Source: Bacteroidetes bacterium UBA2322 (lineage in GTDB: Bacteria; Bacteroidota; Bacteroidia; Chitinophagales; UBA2359). Taken from it: 60,273 nucleotides of DNA. Positions 31,124 to 41,000 of this stretch are shown in pieces; the first letter of the stretch is position 1, and each line of letters begins with the position of its first letter. The stretch lies in NCBI GenBank assembly GCA_002345145.1, contig DDVC01000178.1:6108-66380 (forward strand), in the 5' to 3' direction. The notes below the pieces were generated by a model. It searched no databases. It saw nothing but the letters and a program-made list of their open reading frames with translations, and was not told the DNA's origin. Position numbers and translations under genes: made by a program.

Positions 31124-32347
31124 TCACTTATCGCCTATTTTTATCTGTTCAGGCATACGCCATTTAATAATGCCAGAAGAAAAAATGGTTAGCCCGCCAA
31201 TCAGAAAAATAGCATACTCAATGCCGAGCAAGTCGGCTGTGATACCCGAAATTACAGCGCCAAAAGCATACCCTAAATCTCTCCAAAGGCGGAATGTGCC
31301 AATGCTTTCTGCTCTTTGTTTTGGGGTGGTGGCTTGTGCAATAGTGGCTAAAAATGTTGGATAAACCAATGCCGTACCCAAACCCAGTACTGCCGAAAGT
31401 GAAGCCAAAATATAAAATTGACTGCTAAACGGAATAAGCAAAATGGCCATGCCTTGTAGCAACATGCCCCAAAAAAGCATTGCCTTTTTATCATAATGGT
31501 CAGACATTTTGCCGGTAAACAATTGCCCTATACCCCACACAGTTGGATAAATGGCGGTTATAATGCCTGCATTTTCATTGTTGTAGTTTAACGATACCAA
31601 AATAATGGGGAGCAACCCCCAAATCATTCCATCATTGAGGTTATTAACAAGCCCTGCCTGCGTTACAGAACTCAATGTTTTGTTTTTAAAGGTTGTTTCC
31701 ATAAATACATGCTCAAGCTGTGCAGTTTTATTAGTGGAGCTTTCTTTATGCACAAAAACGCCGGTATCTTTTACCCACAAAGCTGTAATAATGAAACCGG
31801 CAATTGCCAAAAAAATCCCTATATAAAACGGATAGGGCGTAAGTCCATAGTGGTTGGCTACATAACCGGTTAAAAATGCTACTAAGCCAACCGAAAAATA
31901 ACCTGCAAACTCGTTTAAGCCCATTGCAAAGCCACGGTTTTTCTCGCCAACCATGTCAATTTTCATAACCACAGTGCTGCTCCACGTAAACCCCTGACTT
32001 ATCCCTAAAAGCACGTTGGCAAAGATTACCCAGCTCCAACTTGGTGCATAAATGAGCATAAAAGGAATAGGAATGGCAATGAGCCAGCCAAACAACAAAA
32101 GATTCCTCCGCCCAAACCGGTTGGCAAGTCGTCCTGTATAATAGTTAGCTAATGCTTTTGTAATTCCAAATGCGGTAATAAAGGAAAGCATTGCTGTTTT
32201 TGAAGCCACACCAAATTCTAACTCGGCAAATTGCGGAAAAATGGTGCGTTCCATGCCAATCATTCCGCCTACAAATGCATTCACAATTACTAAAATGGTA
32301 AACTGTTTCCAGTTTTCTTTCAGCCCCAGTTGTATGTTTTCTGTCAT
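31124..32347 (-). CDS. Major facilitator superfamily (MFS) transporter
   Basis: This 407-residue integral membrane protein has about 12 hydrophobic segments in two halves separated by a hydrophilic loop near residue 200 (KESSTNKTAQLEHVF). The MFS loop motif between helices 2 and 3 is visible as YYTGRLANRFGRRNLL, with a partial copy in the second half (FTGKMSDHYDKKAML). The substrate cannot be read from the sequence; drug or metabolite efflux is typical. An inverted repeat upstream (32407-32449) may be an operator. The start is the ATG at 32347. Confidence 0.85.
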   Translation of the reverse strand: MTENIQLGLKENWKQFTILVIVNAFVGGMIGMERTIFPQFAELEFGVASKTAMLSFITAFGITKALANYYTGRLANRFGRRNLLLFGWLIAIPIPFMLIYAPSWSWVIFANVLLGISQGFTWSSTVVMKIDMVGEKNRGFAMGLNEFAGYFSVGLVAFLTGYVANHYGLTPYPFYIGIFLAIAGFIITALWVKDTGVFVHKESSTNKTAQLEHVFMETTFKNKTLSSVTQAGLVNNLNDGMIWGLLPIILVSLNYNNENAGIITAIYPTVWGIGQLFTGKMSDHYDKKAMLFWGMLLQGMAILLIPFSSQFYILASLSAVLGLGTALVYPTFLATIAQATTPKQRAESIGTFRLWRDLGYAFGAVISGITADLLGIEYAIFLIGGLTIFSSGIIKWRMPEQIKIGDK

Positions 32348-32406
32348 TGAAGTCTAAACTTATCAAATGAACAAACTTTGGCTTCGCCATTCACAAACAA
32401 TGTGAC

Positions 32407-32449
32407 AATTGTAACACTTGCTACACTTTTATAAAACAGCGTTACAATT
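32407..32449 (-). promoter_or_regulatory. Inverted repeat AATTGTAAC...GTTACAATT upstream of the MFS gene
   Basis: AATTGTAAC (32407-32415) and GTTACAATT (32441-32449) are perfect 9-bp inverted repeats 25 bp apart, located 60-100 bp upstream of the MFS start and touching the end of the M43 protease gene. Such dyads are often repressor or CRP/FNR-like sites; the regulator is unknown. Confidence 0.35.
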
Positions 32450-32450
32450 T

Positions 32451-34592
32451 TTACCGAAATCCCTTCATGAGCAGGATTTGTGTAGGCGTACTAATACGAA
32501 CAAGATAAATGCCCGATGCCGTTACTGTTGTTTCAACAGGCAACACTGAACTGCCCGAGGCTATAACTGTTTGCAAGCCATACAACTCTTGCCCTTGAAG
32601 GCTAAACACGGTTATGGTGGCAGGTTGGGCAGCATGAGGGTTATACAAATGTAGCCAAAATAGGTTACTTTTGGCAGGGTTGGGGTGCAAAGCAGCGGTA
32701 ATACTCCCCTCCAAATAAGGCTGAACACCCACCGGAAACTGGGTGCCTGTAATGCGGATATTGTCAATCATGAGCCAGTTGCCGCCGGCGGTGGTGTTTC
32801 TGAAAACAAGTTGTATGCCTTGCCCGGCATAAGCGCTCAGGTCAATTGTTTCGGTACGCCAATGGGAAGCATTTTGCGGAGTAGGGGTGTTTCGGGAGGC
32901 AAGCGTACTTCCCGATTTTCGGTACAGTTCGGTATAGGGCGGGCTGCAAGTGGTGGTAGCTAATACACTAAGTTCATCAGCTTTTCCATTCGAAAACCGG
33001 TAACTTACATCAAACTGCAATTGTGCATCGGAAAAGTTGCGCAAATCAATATTGGGTGAGTAAAGTTCGTCTATGCTGCCCTCCACTTCAAAATAATCGC
33101 TAAAATCGTTTTTTACTGCCATCACTCCGCCAATGGAGCCATCGGCGCAAACGGCTTCTTGTATCTGCTGCCAGGGTACTGCGTTAGCCTGGTCATAGTG
33201 GCTCCAGCCGGTTTGGGGGTAGGGGTTAGTAAAGGTTTCGGTAATAGGGGCGGATATGCCGGCTCCTACGGTAACCATTTTGGTAAGCGTGTCGGTTTTG
33301 GGGTAAGAATCGGGCTGATTATTAGGTAGGTAGGTAAAAATTTTGAGTTCGTTCAAACCTTCGGGCATTTCGGGCACACCTAAAAAAATGTAATCGGCAA
33401 CTTGCCCAGGTAGCAAAGAGCCAGTCCAGTCTAACACATCGGGAGCAGTTTGTCCGTTTAAAGCGTATCCAATTTTTACCGTATTTACCTCATTCAGTCC
33501 GTTGTTTTTAATACTTACAAAAATAGGCACAAAGGTAGAAAAACAGTAACTGCTGTAGGGTTCGTTTATGGCAACTAATTTAATATCGTTGTTTTCAATG
33601 GGCTGGCAGGCTGAGGAGTTAAGTATAGCCGGGCGCATAATGTGCATGGCGGCATGTGCGCGGTTGGCTTGGCCTTGGGTAAACATGTTTTGGCAGTTGT
33701 CGCCGGCATAGTCCATGTAGTTCATATATATATCGCTCACATTACCGCATGTGGAGTAGGGGAAAGTGTGGCAATTAAAATTAGCTTCTTGTTGTGGTGG
33801 TGTATCTTCTACAAAATCATCGCTGCAGGCAGCGCCATCGCTGCTGTTGAAGGGGTGGTAGAGGTTAATCCAGTGCCCCACCTCGTGGGTCATGGTGCGC
33901 CCCAATCCGTAGGGTAATGCGGCAAGCCCGGGTTTACCAAAATACTCATAGTCGCAAACAATGCCGTCCACGTTTGGGTCGGCACCGGGCAAATAGGCAA
34001 AAGCCAGTACACCACTACTGTTGTCTAAGTTAATCACCCAAACATTGAGGTACTCATCGCGGTTCCAGATGTTTTTACCGCCTTTGCTATCAAAGTGCAT
34101 ACGGGTAATAACCTCGTAATTGTTGCTATTATAGGGGAACTGTGCAACATTGGTATAGGTGCGGGTAATGCCGGTAGTGGGGTTGCCTTGTGGGTCGTGG
34201 GTGGCAAGGCAAAACTCTATGCGCATATCGGCAGCAATTGGTTTAAAAAAATCGGGCGTATTGGTAGTATCTTCGTTCATACGCCTGAAATCTTCGTTCA
34301 GTACTGCCATTTGGTTGTAAATTACCGAATCGGGCAGATTTTGCTCATCGGTATTATACAAGATATGTATAACAGTGGGAATGGTAATGATGGGGTTTTC
34401 ACCGGTTCGATTAGGATTGTTTAGGTAATCTTGCATGCGACGCTCGGCTTGGTTTTGCCGGGTTTGCAGGGCTGTGTCGGCTTGTTTGGCTAAGCGCATT
34501 ACAGCATCACTGCCACAGGGTTCGGGCTGTGCTTGTAAAAAGAGGGATGCAGCGAGTAGCAATGCCCAACAGAAAAGCAGGAATTTTGCCAT
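32451..34592 (-). CDS. Secreted M43 (pappalysin-type) zinc metalloprotease with T9SS sorting domain
   Basis: This 713-residue exported protease has a signal peptide (LLFCWALLLAASLFLQAQ) and a propeptide. Its M43/pappalysin catalytic domain carries HEVGHWINLYH (His236, His240, His246) as the HExxHxxGxxH-like zinc site, with the Met-turn region DIYMNYMDY downstream. After it come two beta-sandwich regions: about 335-430 and 450-615, the latter MAM/jelly-roll-like and ending WLMIDNIRITG. The last about 80 residues (LHPNPAKSNLFWLHL to ILLMKGFR) are a type A T9SS C-terminal sorting domain, so it should be exported by the type IX system and released or anchored on the surface. It is transcribed alone. 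Confidence 0.9.
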   Translation of the reverse strand: MAKFLLFCWALLLAASLFLQAQPEPCGSDAVMRLAKQADTALQTRQNQAERRMQDYLNNPNRTGENPIITIPTVIHILYNTDEQNLPDSVIYNQMAVLNEDFRRMNEDTTNTPDFFKPIAADMRIEFCLATHDPQGNPTTGITRTYTNVAQFPYNSNNYEVITRMHFDSKGGKNIWNRDEYLNVWVINLDNSSGVLAFAYLPGADPNVDGIVCDYEYFGKPGLAALPYGLGRTMTHEVGHWINLYHPFNSSDGAACSDDFVEDTPPQQEANFNCHTFPYSTCGNVSDIYMNYMDYAGDNCQNMFTQGQANRAHAAMHIMRPAILNSSACQPIENNDIKLVAINEPYSSYCFSTFVPIFVSIKNNGLNEVNTVKIGYALNGQTAPDVLDWTGSLLPGQVADYIFLGVPEMPEGLNELKIFTYLPNNQPDSYPKTDTLTKMVTVGAGISAPITETFTNPYPQTGWSHYDQANAVPWQQIQEAVCADGSIGGVMAVKNDFSDYFEVEGSIDELYSPNIDLRNFSDAQLQFDVSYRFSNGKADELSVLATTTCSPPYTELYRKSGSTLASRNTPTPQNASHWRTETIDLSAYAGQGIQLVFRNTTAGGNWLMIDNIRITGTQFPVGVQPYLEGSITAALHPNPAKSNLFWLHLYNPHAAQPATITVFSLQGQELYGLQTVIASGSSVLPVETTVTASGIYLVRISTPTQILLMKGFR

Positions 34593-34798
34593 ACAAATGA
34601 GATAAGACTTGGTTTACTGATGATGAGTACGGTAAAGGTAGGTATAAAGCCTTGTTTTACCAAAACCACCGGCAGAAATTTACATAATGGAGTATTTGGG
34701 CAGGGGTAGTTGAGTGGAGTAGGGAAGTGGCGCTACAAATAGTGACTATTAGGGTTGAAATACGTCAAAAAACAATGCAAATTAAGCAATTAAGTTGC

Positions 34799-34806
34799 TA
34801 TGTTTG
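34799..34806 (+). promoter_or_regulatory. Candidate -7 box for the beta-barrel gene
   Basis: TATGTTTG fits TAnnTTTG, 40 bp upstream of the ATG at 34847. The -33 element is not clear. Confidence 0.45.
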
Positions 34807-34846
34807 CGCTGTAATTGAAAAAAGCATAACCAAAAATCTGTAAGAT

Positions 34847-35446
34847 ATGAAGAAGCATTTTTTTACCTTTTTTGCCTTGTTTTTAGTATTTATTGCCCTT
34901 GATACAAAGGCACAAAGCATTAAATTGGGTTTGGCGGCTACTCCGGGCATCAGTTGGATGCGTTATAACGATGGCCAGGGCAATACGGATGGGTATAACA
35001 AATTAGGTATTAACTATGGGTTAATAGTTGATTTGGGGTTTGCTGATCGGTATGCTTTGTCAACCGGGGTTTTTGCTGAGCATGGGGGTGCAAAAGTAGA
35101 AACTGTTTTGGGTGATGTAAACACCAAGTTAACCTATGTAAACATTCCGGTTTTGTTAAAGATGAAAACCAATCAGTTTGGCAAATTTACCCCGTTTGGT
35201 CAGGTGGGCGTAACACCCGGCGTTGCTGTTAGCCGAAAAGTTGATGACATAGATGCCAAAGACGGGTTTGGCTTGTTCAACGTGTCATTAACTGCCGGGG
35301 CAGGTACGGAGTATGAATTGGGCGGAGGCACCAGCGCTTTTGCCGCATTTCATATAGACAACGGTTTGGTAAATGTAGGTAAAGATACCGGCGATGGTAA
35401 AATTACCAAATCATTTGCCGGCTTGCGGTTGGGTATCTTTTTTTAA
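34847..35446 (+). CDS. Outer-membrane beta-barrel (porin-family) protein
   Basis: A 199-residue protein with a signal peptide (FFTFFALFLVFIALDTKAQ) and an OMP_b-brl-type barrel. Alternating hydrophobic strands include IKLGLAATPGISWMRY, LGINYGLIVDLGFADRYALS, KLTYVNIPVLLKMKT, FTPFGQVGVTPGVAVS and the closing FAGLRLGIFF with a terminal Phe. YVNIPVLLK is characteristic of this Bacteroidota family. It should sit in the outer membrane; its role is unknown. It converges with the ureohydrolase gene. Confidence 0.85.
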   Translation: MKKHFFTFFALFLVFIALDTKAQSIKLGLAATPGISWMRYNDGQGNTDGYNKLGINYGLIVDLGFADRYALSTGVFAEHGGAKVETVLGDVNTKLTYVNIPVLLKMKTNQFGKFTPFGQVGVTPGVAVSRKVDDIDAKDGFGLFNVSLTAGAGTEYELGGGTSAFAAFHIDNGLVNVGKDTGDGKITKSFAGLRLGIFF

Positions 35447-35505
35447 TTTAATGGTATATGGGAAATAGCCTATACCGCTAATCATTACCTACCAACAACC
35501 CGCAA

Positions 35506-36690
35506 TTAGTTGTTAAGCCGCAGGAAAGCCTTCATCCACCTATCGGGAATAATATCATTGCAGGCTGTTTCGTAATCTGAATAAGAGCAGGGAGTAAGCA
35601 CTCCTGTTTGTTTATTGGCAGTTGTTTTTATGGTGGGTACGTTCATCCACCATCTACCCGTTTTTTTGCTTTTGTAGAAAGCAATTTCGTGGTCAGGATC
35701 TTTAAAGTTAACGATGTATTTCAGGTAATCGCGTTTATTGCTTTCATCGGGTAGCTCGTGTTTACGGTTCATAACACCCTCGGCAAAAAACCAAATCATA
35801 CTGGCAACTAAGCGGGCGGTGAGTTGTCGGGTATCGTGCTGGGTGGGGTCGAACTGGTAAAACCCGATGGAGGTAACATGGTCGCTAAGTCCTATATATC
35901 GGGCAATACGGCAGGCTTCTTCGCTCCAGAATCCGTTGGCAGAGAGCGCTAAGGCTGCCGGTGCATCAGTTAGTTTTATGCAGCTCATATCAATTGAAAC
36001 CAACTGTGCATGGCGCACCAGTGGCTCAACGTCTTCAATATGGTCTCTTATTTCGCCAAGGGTAAAACACTCAAAATGAAGTTTTTCGAGCGTATTTACC
36101 ATTTCGGGGTCGGTTAGATAGCGTTGATAACCTATTTGGGTAAATCCTGACAGGTTAGGCTGTTGGGTAAGAAGTGGGTACAAGAAAGTATCAGCGCTGA
36201 GTAGGTTATCGGGAGTGGAGGGGTGGGTAAACAGGTCTATTTTTTCATCAAAAACCACCACAGACGTTTGCTGTTCAACCTCAGCATGACCCTGCATTTG
36301 GGCATAGGTTATATCGTGTGTGCCTCCCAATATAATGGGTATTACCCCTTGTGCAAGCAAATGAGCCACCACCTTGCTAAGGGCAAAATAGGTATCTTTT
36401 TGGGTATTACCGGCGGTTATGTTGCCTAAGTCTGCTAATTTAAAGTTAGTTTCCCAGTTGTAAAAAGTGTAGAGTTCTTTTCTGATGGCATCGGGCGCTA
36501 AATGGCAAAAACTGTTGCCGTTGCGGTCTTCCTGCACACCCACAATTGCCATTTTTATACCCTTAAAATTAGTGGGCAGTTTGCTGCCGGCGGTATAAGC
36601 GGTTACTATTTTACCCCACTGATTAGCGCTGAGGGTATTTTTATTGGGTAGTACTTTGGCAGGAAGAGGAGTTAGGTAGTCTTGAATCAT
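35506..36690 (-). CDS. Ureohydrolase (arginase/formimidoylglutamase)-fold protein with altered metal ligands
   Basis: From ATG 36690 the protein is 394 residues; a GTG at 36786 would add 32. It matches Bacteroidota formimidoylglutamase-like ureohydrolases: VIPIILGGTHDITYAQM keeps the first metal-binding His. However, the usual DAHxD motif reads VVVFDEKIDLF (the His is gone), and SxDxDxxDP reads VSIDMSCIKLTDAPA (the second Asp is Ser). The Mn2+ cluster therefore looks incomplete. The C-terminal about 80 residues contain a Tyr/Trp/Lys-rich extension (FYKSKKTGRWWMNVP). It lies 112 bp downstream of an exported protein gene in the same direction. It may be a divergent enzyme or a pseudoenzyme. Confidence 0.7.
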   Translation of the reverse strand: MIQDYLTPLPAKVLPNKNTLSANQWGKIVTAYTAGSKLPTNFKGIKMAIVGVQEDRNGNSFCHLAPDAIRKELYTFYNWETNFKLADLGNITAGNTQKDTYFALSKVVAHLLAQGVIPIILGGTHDITYAQMQGHAEVEQQTSVVVFDEKIDLFTHPSTPDNLLSADTFLYPLLTQQPNLSGFTQIGYQRYLTDPEMVNTLEKLHFECFTLGEIRDHIEDVEPLVRHAQLVSIDMSCIKLTDAPAALALSANGFWSEEACRIARYIGLSDHVTSIGFYQFDPTQHDTRQLTARLVASMIWFFAEGVMNRKHELPDESNKRDYLKYIVNFKDPDHEIAFYKSKKTGRWWMNVPTIKTTANKQTGVLTPCSYSDYETACNDIIPDRWMKAFLRLNN

Positions 36691-36802
36691 AAACCAAGCA
36701 GCAATAGATTTGAAGGTGGACTTTTCAATAAAGGGTGCAAGGTATAAAAATGTGTGCTTATAAACAACTGCACCGGCATCTGCCACTCAAATTGCACTAA
36801 GT

Positions 36803-37936
36803 TTATTCCGTGGTAACCGGTATTTGTTTGGGTGTAATAATGGGTTCTTCCACATGCTCTTTCTGCATACGGGGTTGAACAGATTGTTTGTTTTTTTCTT
36901 TGGCAATGTATTGCTTAACTTCTACCATTGCGATTACTTTAATTGATACATCAACTGCCTGTAGGTAGTTATCGTTTTCGAGGCAAATGTAACAGGTTTT
37001 AGCGGGGGCTTTGTTAAATTTCCCATAACCGCCTTTGCCTTTTCCCCAATCCAATGGGGTAATTTTTTGCTTTTTCATAAACAAATCAGCGCCGGTAGCA
37101 TCGGTAAGGCAGTAATAAATATCTTCGCCGGTATTGGGTATGGCTAAGTTGGTTACTAAGCCGGTAATTAAACCGCCTAAGGGGGAGTACATGCCTATTA
37201 CCCCTTGTGCAAACTTACCTACTGTTTGTATGTTTTCATTCCAAATATTGGCGGCTTCTTCGCCTACGCCTATCCAGTATGCCCAACCTACCAGCTCCCG
37301 GGTTTTGGCTTTGCTGTAAAGATTTTCGGGCAAATCGGCTTTAAAGCAAACCCTGTTGCCATTGCTCCAACTTGTTTTGGCAAATACGCGCTGCTGTTTG
37401 TCAAACACCACCACCTCTTCTTGCGCCGATTTTTTAAATTCCCAACTTTCCTCTTTATTATAGAGTGTATCGTAACCCAAAAGTACGTTTTGCGGGGTTA
37501 CTGTGTAGGTGGTGTCGTAAGAGGTTATCCAGCGCACTTGGGTGTTAAATTCTATCATTTCATCGGAAGCGGGTATTCGGTTAATTTTTATGTGGCAGAC
37601 CCGCCCTTTTAAAACCTGACCGTTTACAAACCTGAATTTATATACCGCTTTTCTGTTTGCAGTTATTGTTTTGTTTTCGAGTTTTGCTGTTTTTACGTCA
37701 GCAAACCTAATTTGCCCAGGAAATTCTTCTATCTCTACCTGTGTGAGTTCTTTACCTTCTTCTTCCCAAAAGGTAAAATGTATTTGGTCGCCTTTGGCAA
37801 AGCCGTAATACAGTACTTCTTCCGATTTGGGCGGAATTTTAAGGGTTAGGTCAGCCACTTCAACCATAGGCATTTGTGCCTGTAAGAAGGGGGTAAAAAT
37901 GGTTGATGCAAAAAATAAAAAAAAATATAAACGCAT
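36803..37936 (-). CDS. Exported protein of unknown function
   Basis: From ATG 37936 the protein is 377 residues with a signal peptide (LYFFLFFASTIFTPFLQAQ). I do not recognise the family. The first half is beta-rich with a repeated theme of short strands (VEVADLTLKIPPKSEEVLYY, AKGDQIHFTFWEEEGK, KAVYKFRFVNG), suggesting a jelly-roll or lectin-like domain. A central hydrophobic glycine-rich segment (FAQGVIGMYSPLGGLITGL) could insert in or lie on a membrane. NTGEDIYYCLTDATGADLF and CYICLENDNYLQAVDVSIKV follow. It is transcribed toward the ureohydrolase-fold gene and may share its transcript. Confidence 0.6.
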   Translation of the reverse strand: MRLYFFLFFASTIFTPFLQAQMPMVEVADLTLKIPPKSEEVLYYGFAKGDQIHFTFWEEEGKELTQVEIEEFPGQIRFADVKTAKLENKTITANRKAVYKFRFVNGQVLKGRVCHIKINRIPASDEMIEFNTQVRWITSYDTTYTVTPQNVLLGYDTLYNKEESWEFKKSAQEEVVVFDKQQRVFAKTSWSNGNRVCFKADLPENLYSKAKTRELVGWAYWIGVGEEAANIWNENIQTVGKFAQGVIGMYSPLGGLITGLVTNLAIPNTGEDIYYCLTDATGADLFMKKQKITPLDWGKGKGGYGKFNKAPAKTCYICLENDNYLQAVDVSIKVIAMVEVKQYIAKEKNKQSVQPRMQKEHVEEPIITPKQIPVTTE

Positions 37937-37971
37937 GAAGCTGAATTTTGTATTCAATAAAGAGGCAAGAA

Positions 37972-38007
37972 AAACCCCGATAAGGGTATAAACGCTTATC
38001 GGGGTTT
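37972..38007 (-). terminator. Intrinsic terminator of the giant surface-protein gene
   Basis: AAACCCCGATAAG (37972-37984) pairs perfectly with CTTATCGGGGTTT (37995-38007) around a 10-base loop. On the minus strand a short T-run follows. It lies 28 bp beyond the stop codon of the 2988-residue gene. Confidence 0.85.
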
Positions 38008-38034
38008 AAATAGTGTAAACCGGTGTGGTCAGAA

Positions 38035-41000
38035 TTACGGATTAACCTCTATATAACCCTGCAACACAATTTCTCCACTGTTGGTTTTGAGCAGATAGAA
38101 ATACGTGCCGGCGGGTACTACATTACCGGTTTCTTTAAAAGTACCGTTCCACCAGTTGGGCGCACCATAGTTTTTGGTTTCAAAAACGATATTTCCCCAT
38201 CTATTAAAAATAGTCAGTTCGTTTTTGTCGTAGCCATTGCAGTCTATGTTGTCTATAACAAAGAAATCGTTTCTGCCATCGCCATTAGGCGAAAGGGCTT
38301 GGTAGGCTTTTGGGATGCAAACAATGGGGTTAATTACGGTAACAAAAACGGTAGCCGTATCACAAATGGTTTGACCATCGCCATAGTTTGGGTTACAAAT
38401 AACGTAGGTAAACACATCGTTGCCCGAAAACCCGGCATTGGGTGCGTAGGTAATAGTTTGGTCGGCATTGATAGTAGCCGTTCCATTTTGCGGGGAAGCA
38501 GCAATGCTCACCACTACCAAATCGCCCGGTAGCGGATTGGTGTCGTTTGCTAAAACATCTATTACCACGTCCACGTTTATGTTGGTTGTGGCGTTATCAT
38601 CAACAGCATTGGGGTATTGCGGAGCGGGTAAAACAGTAACCACTACAATGGCTGAATCGCAACCTAAGGTAGGATAACAAATGATGTATTGGAACGTATC
38701 AACTCCGGTAAAGCCCGATGCCGGCAGGTAAGAAAATACGCCGGTAGTACCTATTTGGCTCACAAAACCGTTAACGTTACCGGTGTTGATAATGGTAACG
38801 GTAAGTCCGTCTAAATCGGGAAAAACATCATTTGCCAATATAGGTATATTAACCGAAACATCTGAAAAAGTGGTAATGCCTGTATCGTCAAAGGCAGCCA
38901 ACGCATTGTTTACGGTGATAACCAAAACAGCCTCTTCGCAACCCAAATCGGGGTGGCAAACTTCGTACACTATGGTATCGGTGCCGGTAAAGCCCGGGTT
39001 TGGTGTATAGGTAATAGTACCATCGGGGTTTACCACTGCGGTGCCATGGTTAGGTTCATCAGTAATGGTTACCACCACCTCGCTGCCCTCGGGGTAGGTG
39101 TCGTTTTCCAGCACGTTTATGGTTACAGGTGCATTGTTATCTTCCACTTCCACCGAATCGTTTATCAGCACAAAAGCATCAGTAACAATAATGGTAATGG
39201 TAGTAGTGCTGCAAGCGCCATATACATCGCATAGCTGAACAATGATAAGATCATTGCCAACAAAAGTAGGATTGGGTGTATATTCTACGCATTCCGATAC
39301 CAGATTTGATGTGCCGTTTTGGGCAGGCTGGAAAATAGTGATGGTATAATCGTTATCTTCGGGGTCAATAATGGTGAGGCAAACGGAGGTTGCCGTATTT
39401 TGCGGAATGGTAACCGTTTGCGGAGCAGCAGTTGGTGCAGTATTTAGGATAAAGGTTATGGTTATGGGGGTACAAAGTGGTGGCACACCATCATCACACA
39501 CTTGTAGCGTAACGGTTATATTGCCGGTGCCACTTTGGGGTGCATTAAACTGTAAACAGTTATCTACTATGGTAGCCGTACCGGTTGTTGGCGGGGTAAG
39601 AATGGTATAGGTAAGATTGTCGCCATTGGGGTCAAGAGCTTCTATACACACCTCTTCGGAGCCGCCAAGCGGAATGTAAATTGGGGCAACCGGTGTTACA
39701 ATAGGCGCTGAGTTTACAGAAGCCACAATAATGGTAATAGTAACCGTTTGGCAGTTGTTAAATACATCGCAAAGAAGGAGTTGCACTTCGTCGGTGCCGG
39801 TAAAGCCGGTAGCAGGGGTATAAGTAATGCAGTTTTCATTAATAATAATAGCTGTGCCGTTAGCAGGAGTTGCGCTGATGTTGATAGATGTAGCATCACC
39901 TTCGGGGTCGGTGGGGTCAATACATGCTTGAACCGATTGCCCTGCATTGGTAGAAATTAGCACGTTGTCGGCTGAGGGCGGCAGGTTGGGCAATACACTA
40001 ATAAAGGCATTACCGGTATTGCAATTACCCAATACATCGCAAACAAATACAGTTACTACATCGGTGCCGGTGTAGTTTAGGTTAGGCACATAAGTAAAAC
40101 AGGTATTGCTGAGCGCAAAAACAGTACCGTTTATACTATTGCCAAACACGGTGGTAAAGGCATCGCCTTCGGGGTCGTTAATACTAACACATACCGTAAC
40201 TGCCGTATTAAAGGGTGTAAAAGTAAAGCTTGGCCCAATTAAAGGTGGTAGGTTGGAAGTAGAAGGTACTACATTTATCGTAACTGAACCCACTGAGCAA
40301 TTGCCATTTACATCGCATACCTGAATGGAAATTTGGTCGGTACCTAAAAAGCCGGTATTGGGCGAGTAGGTGAGGCAGTTGGGCGGATTAATGGTGGCGC
40401 TTCCGTTAGCCGGCGAGCCACTTACCACGGAAATTGTGAAGTCCTCGTTTTCGGGGTCGGTAATACTGAGGCATACATCAACCGGGGTATTTTGCAGGGT
40501 GCTTACTGTTACGCTGTTAAACGATGGCGGGGCATTGGTGGTAAAAAATACATTTACCTGTGTGCAGGCTCCAAACTCATCGCAAACCAACAACTGTGCA
40601 ACATCAAAATTAGTAAAAGAACTGCCCGGGGTATAGGTAAAACAATCGGGGTTATTGATATTTACCACACCAAAAATCCCGTTATTTAATACGGTTGTAG
40701 TATAGCTGTTGCCTTCGGGTTCAACAATGGAAAGGCAGGCATTAACGGGTTGGGTGGTATTGGGCACTATTACGGTTAAATCGGGAACCAAAGGCGGTTG
40801 GTTGGTGGGGGGCAATACATTTATAGTTACCGTAGCAGTAGTACACAAGCCTAAGTTATCACAAACTATAATGGTAAAACTGTTGGTGCCAGAAAAGTTA
40901 ATCGGGGTATAAATAAAACAACCTACACTGGGCTGGCTTACCGTTCCGTTGGTGGGAAAGGTTGTAATCCCTACGTTGTAAGGATTGCCATTTGGCTCAA

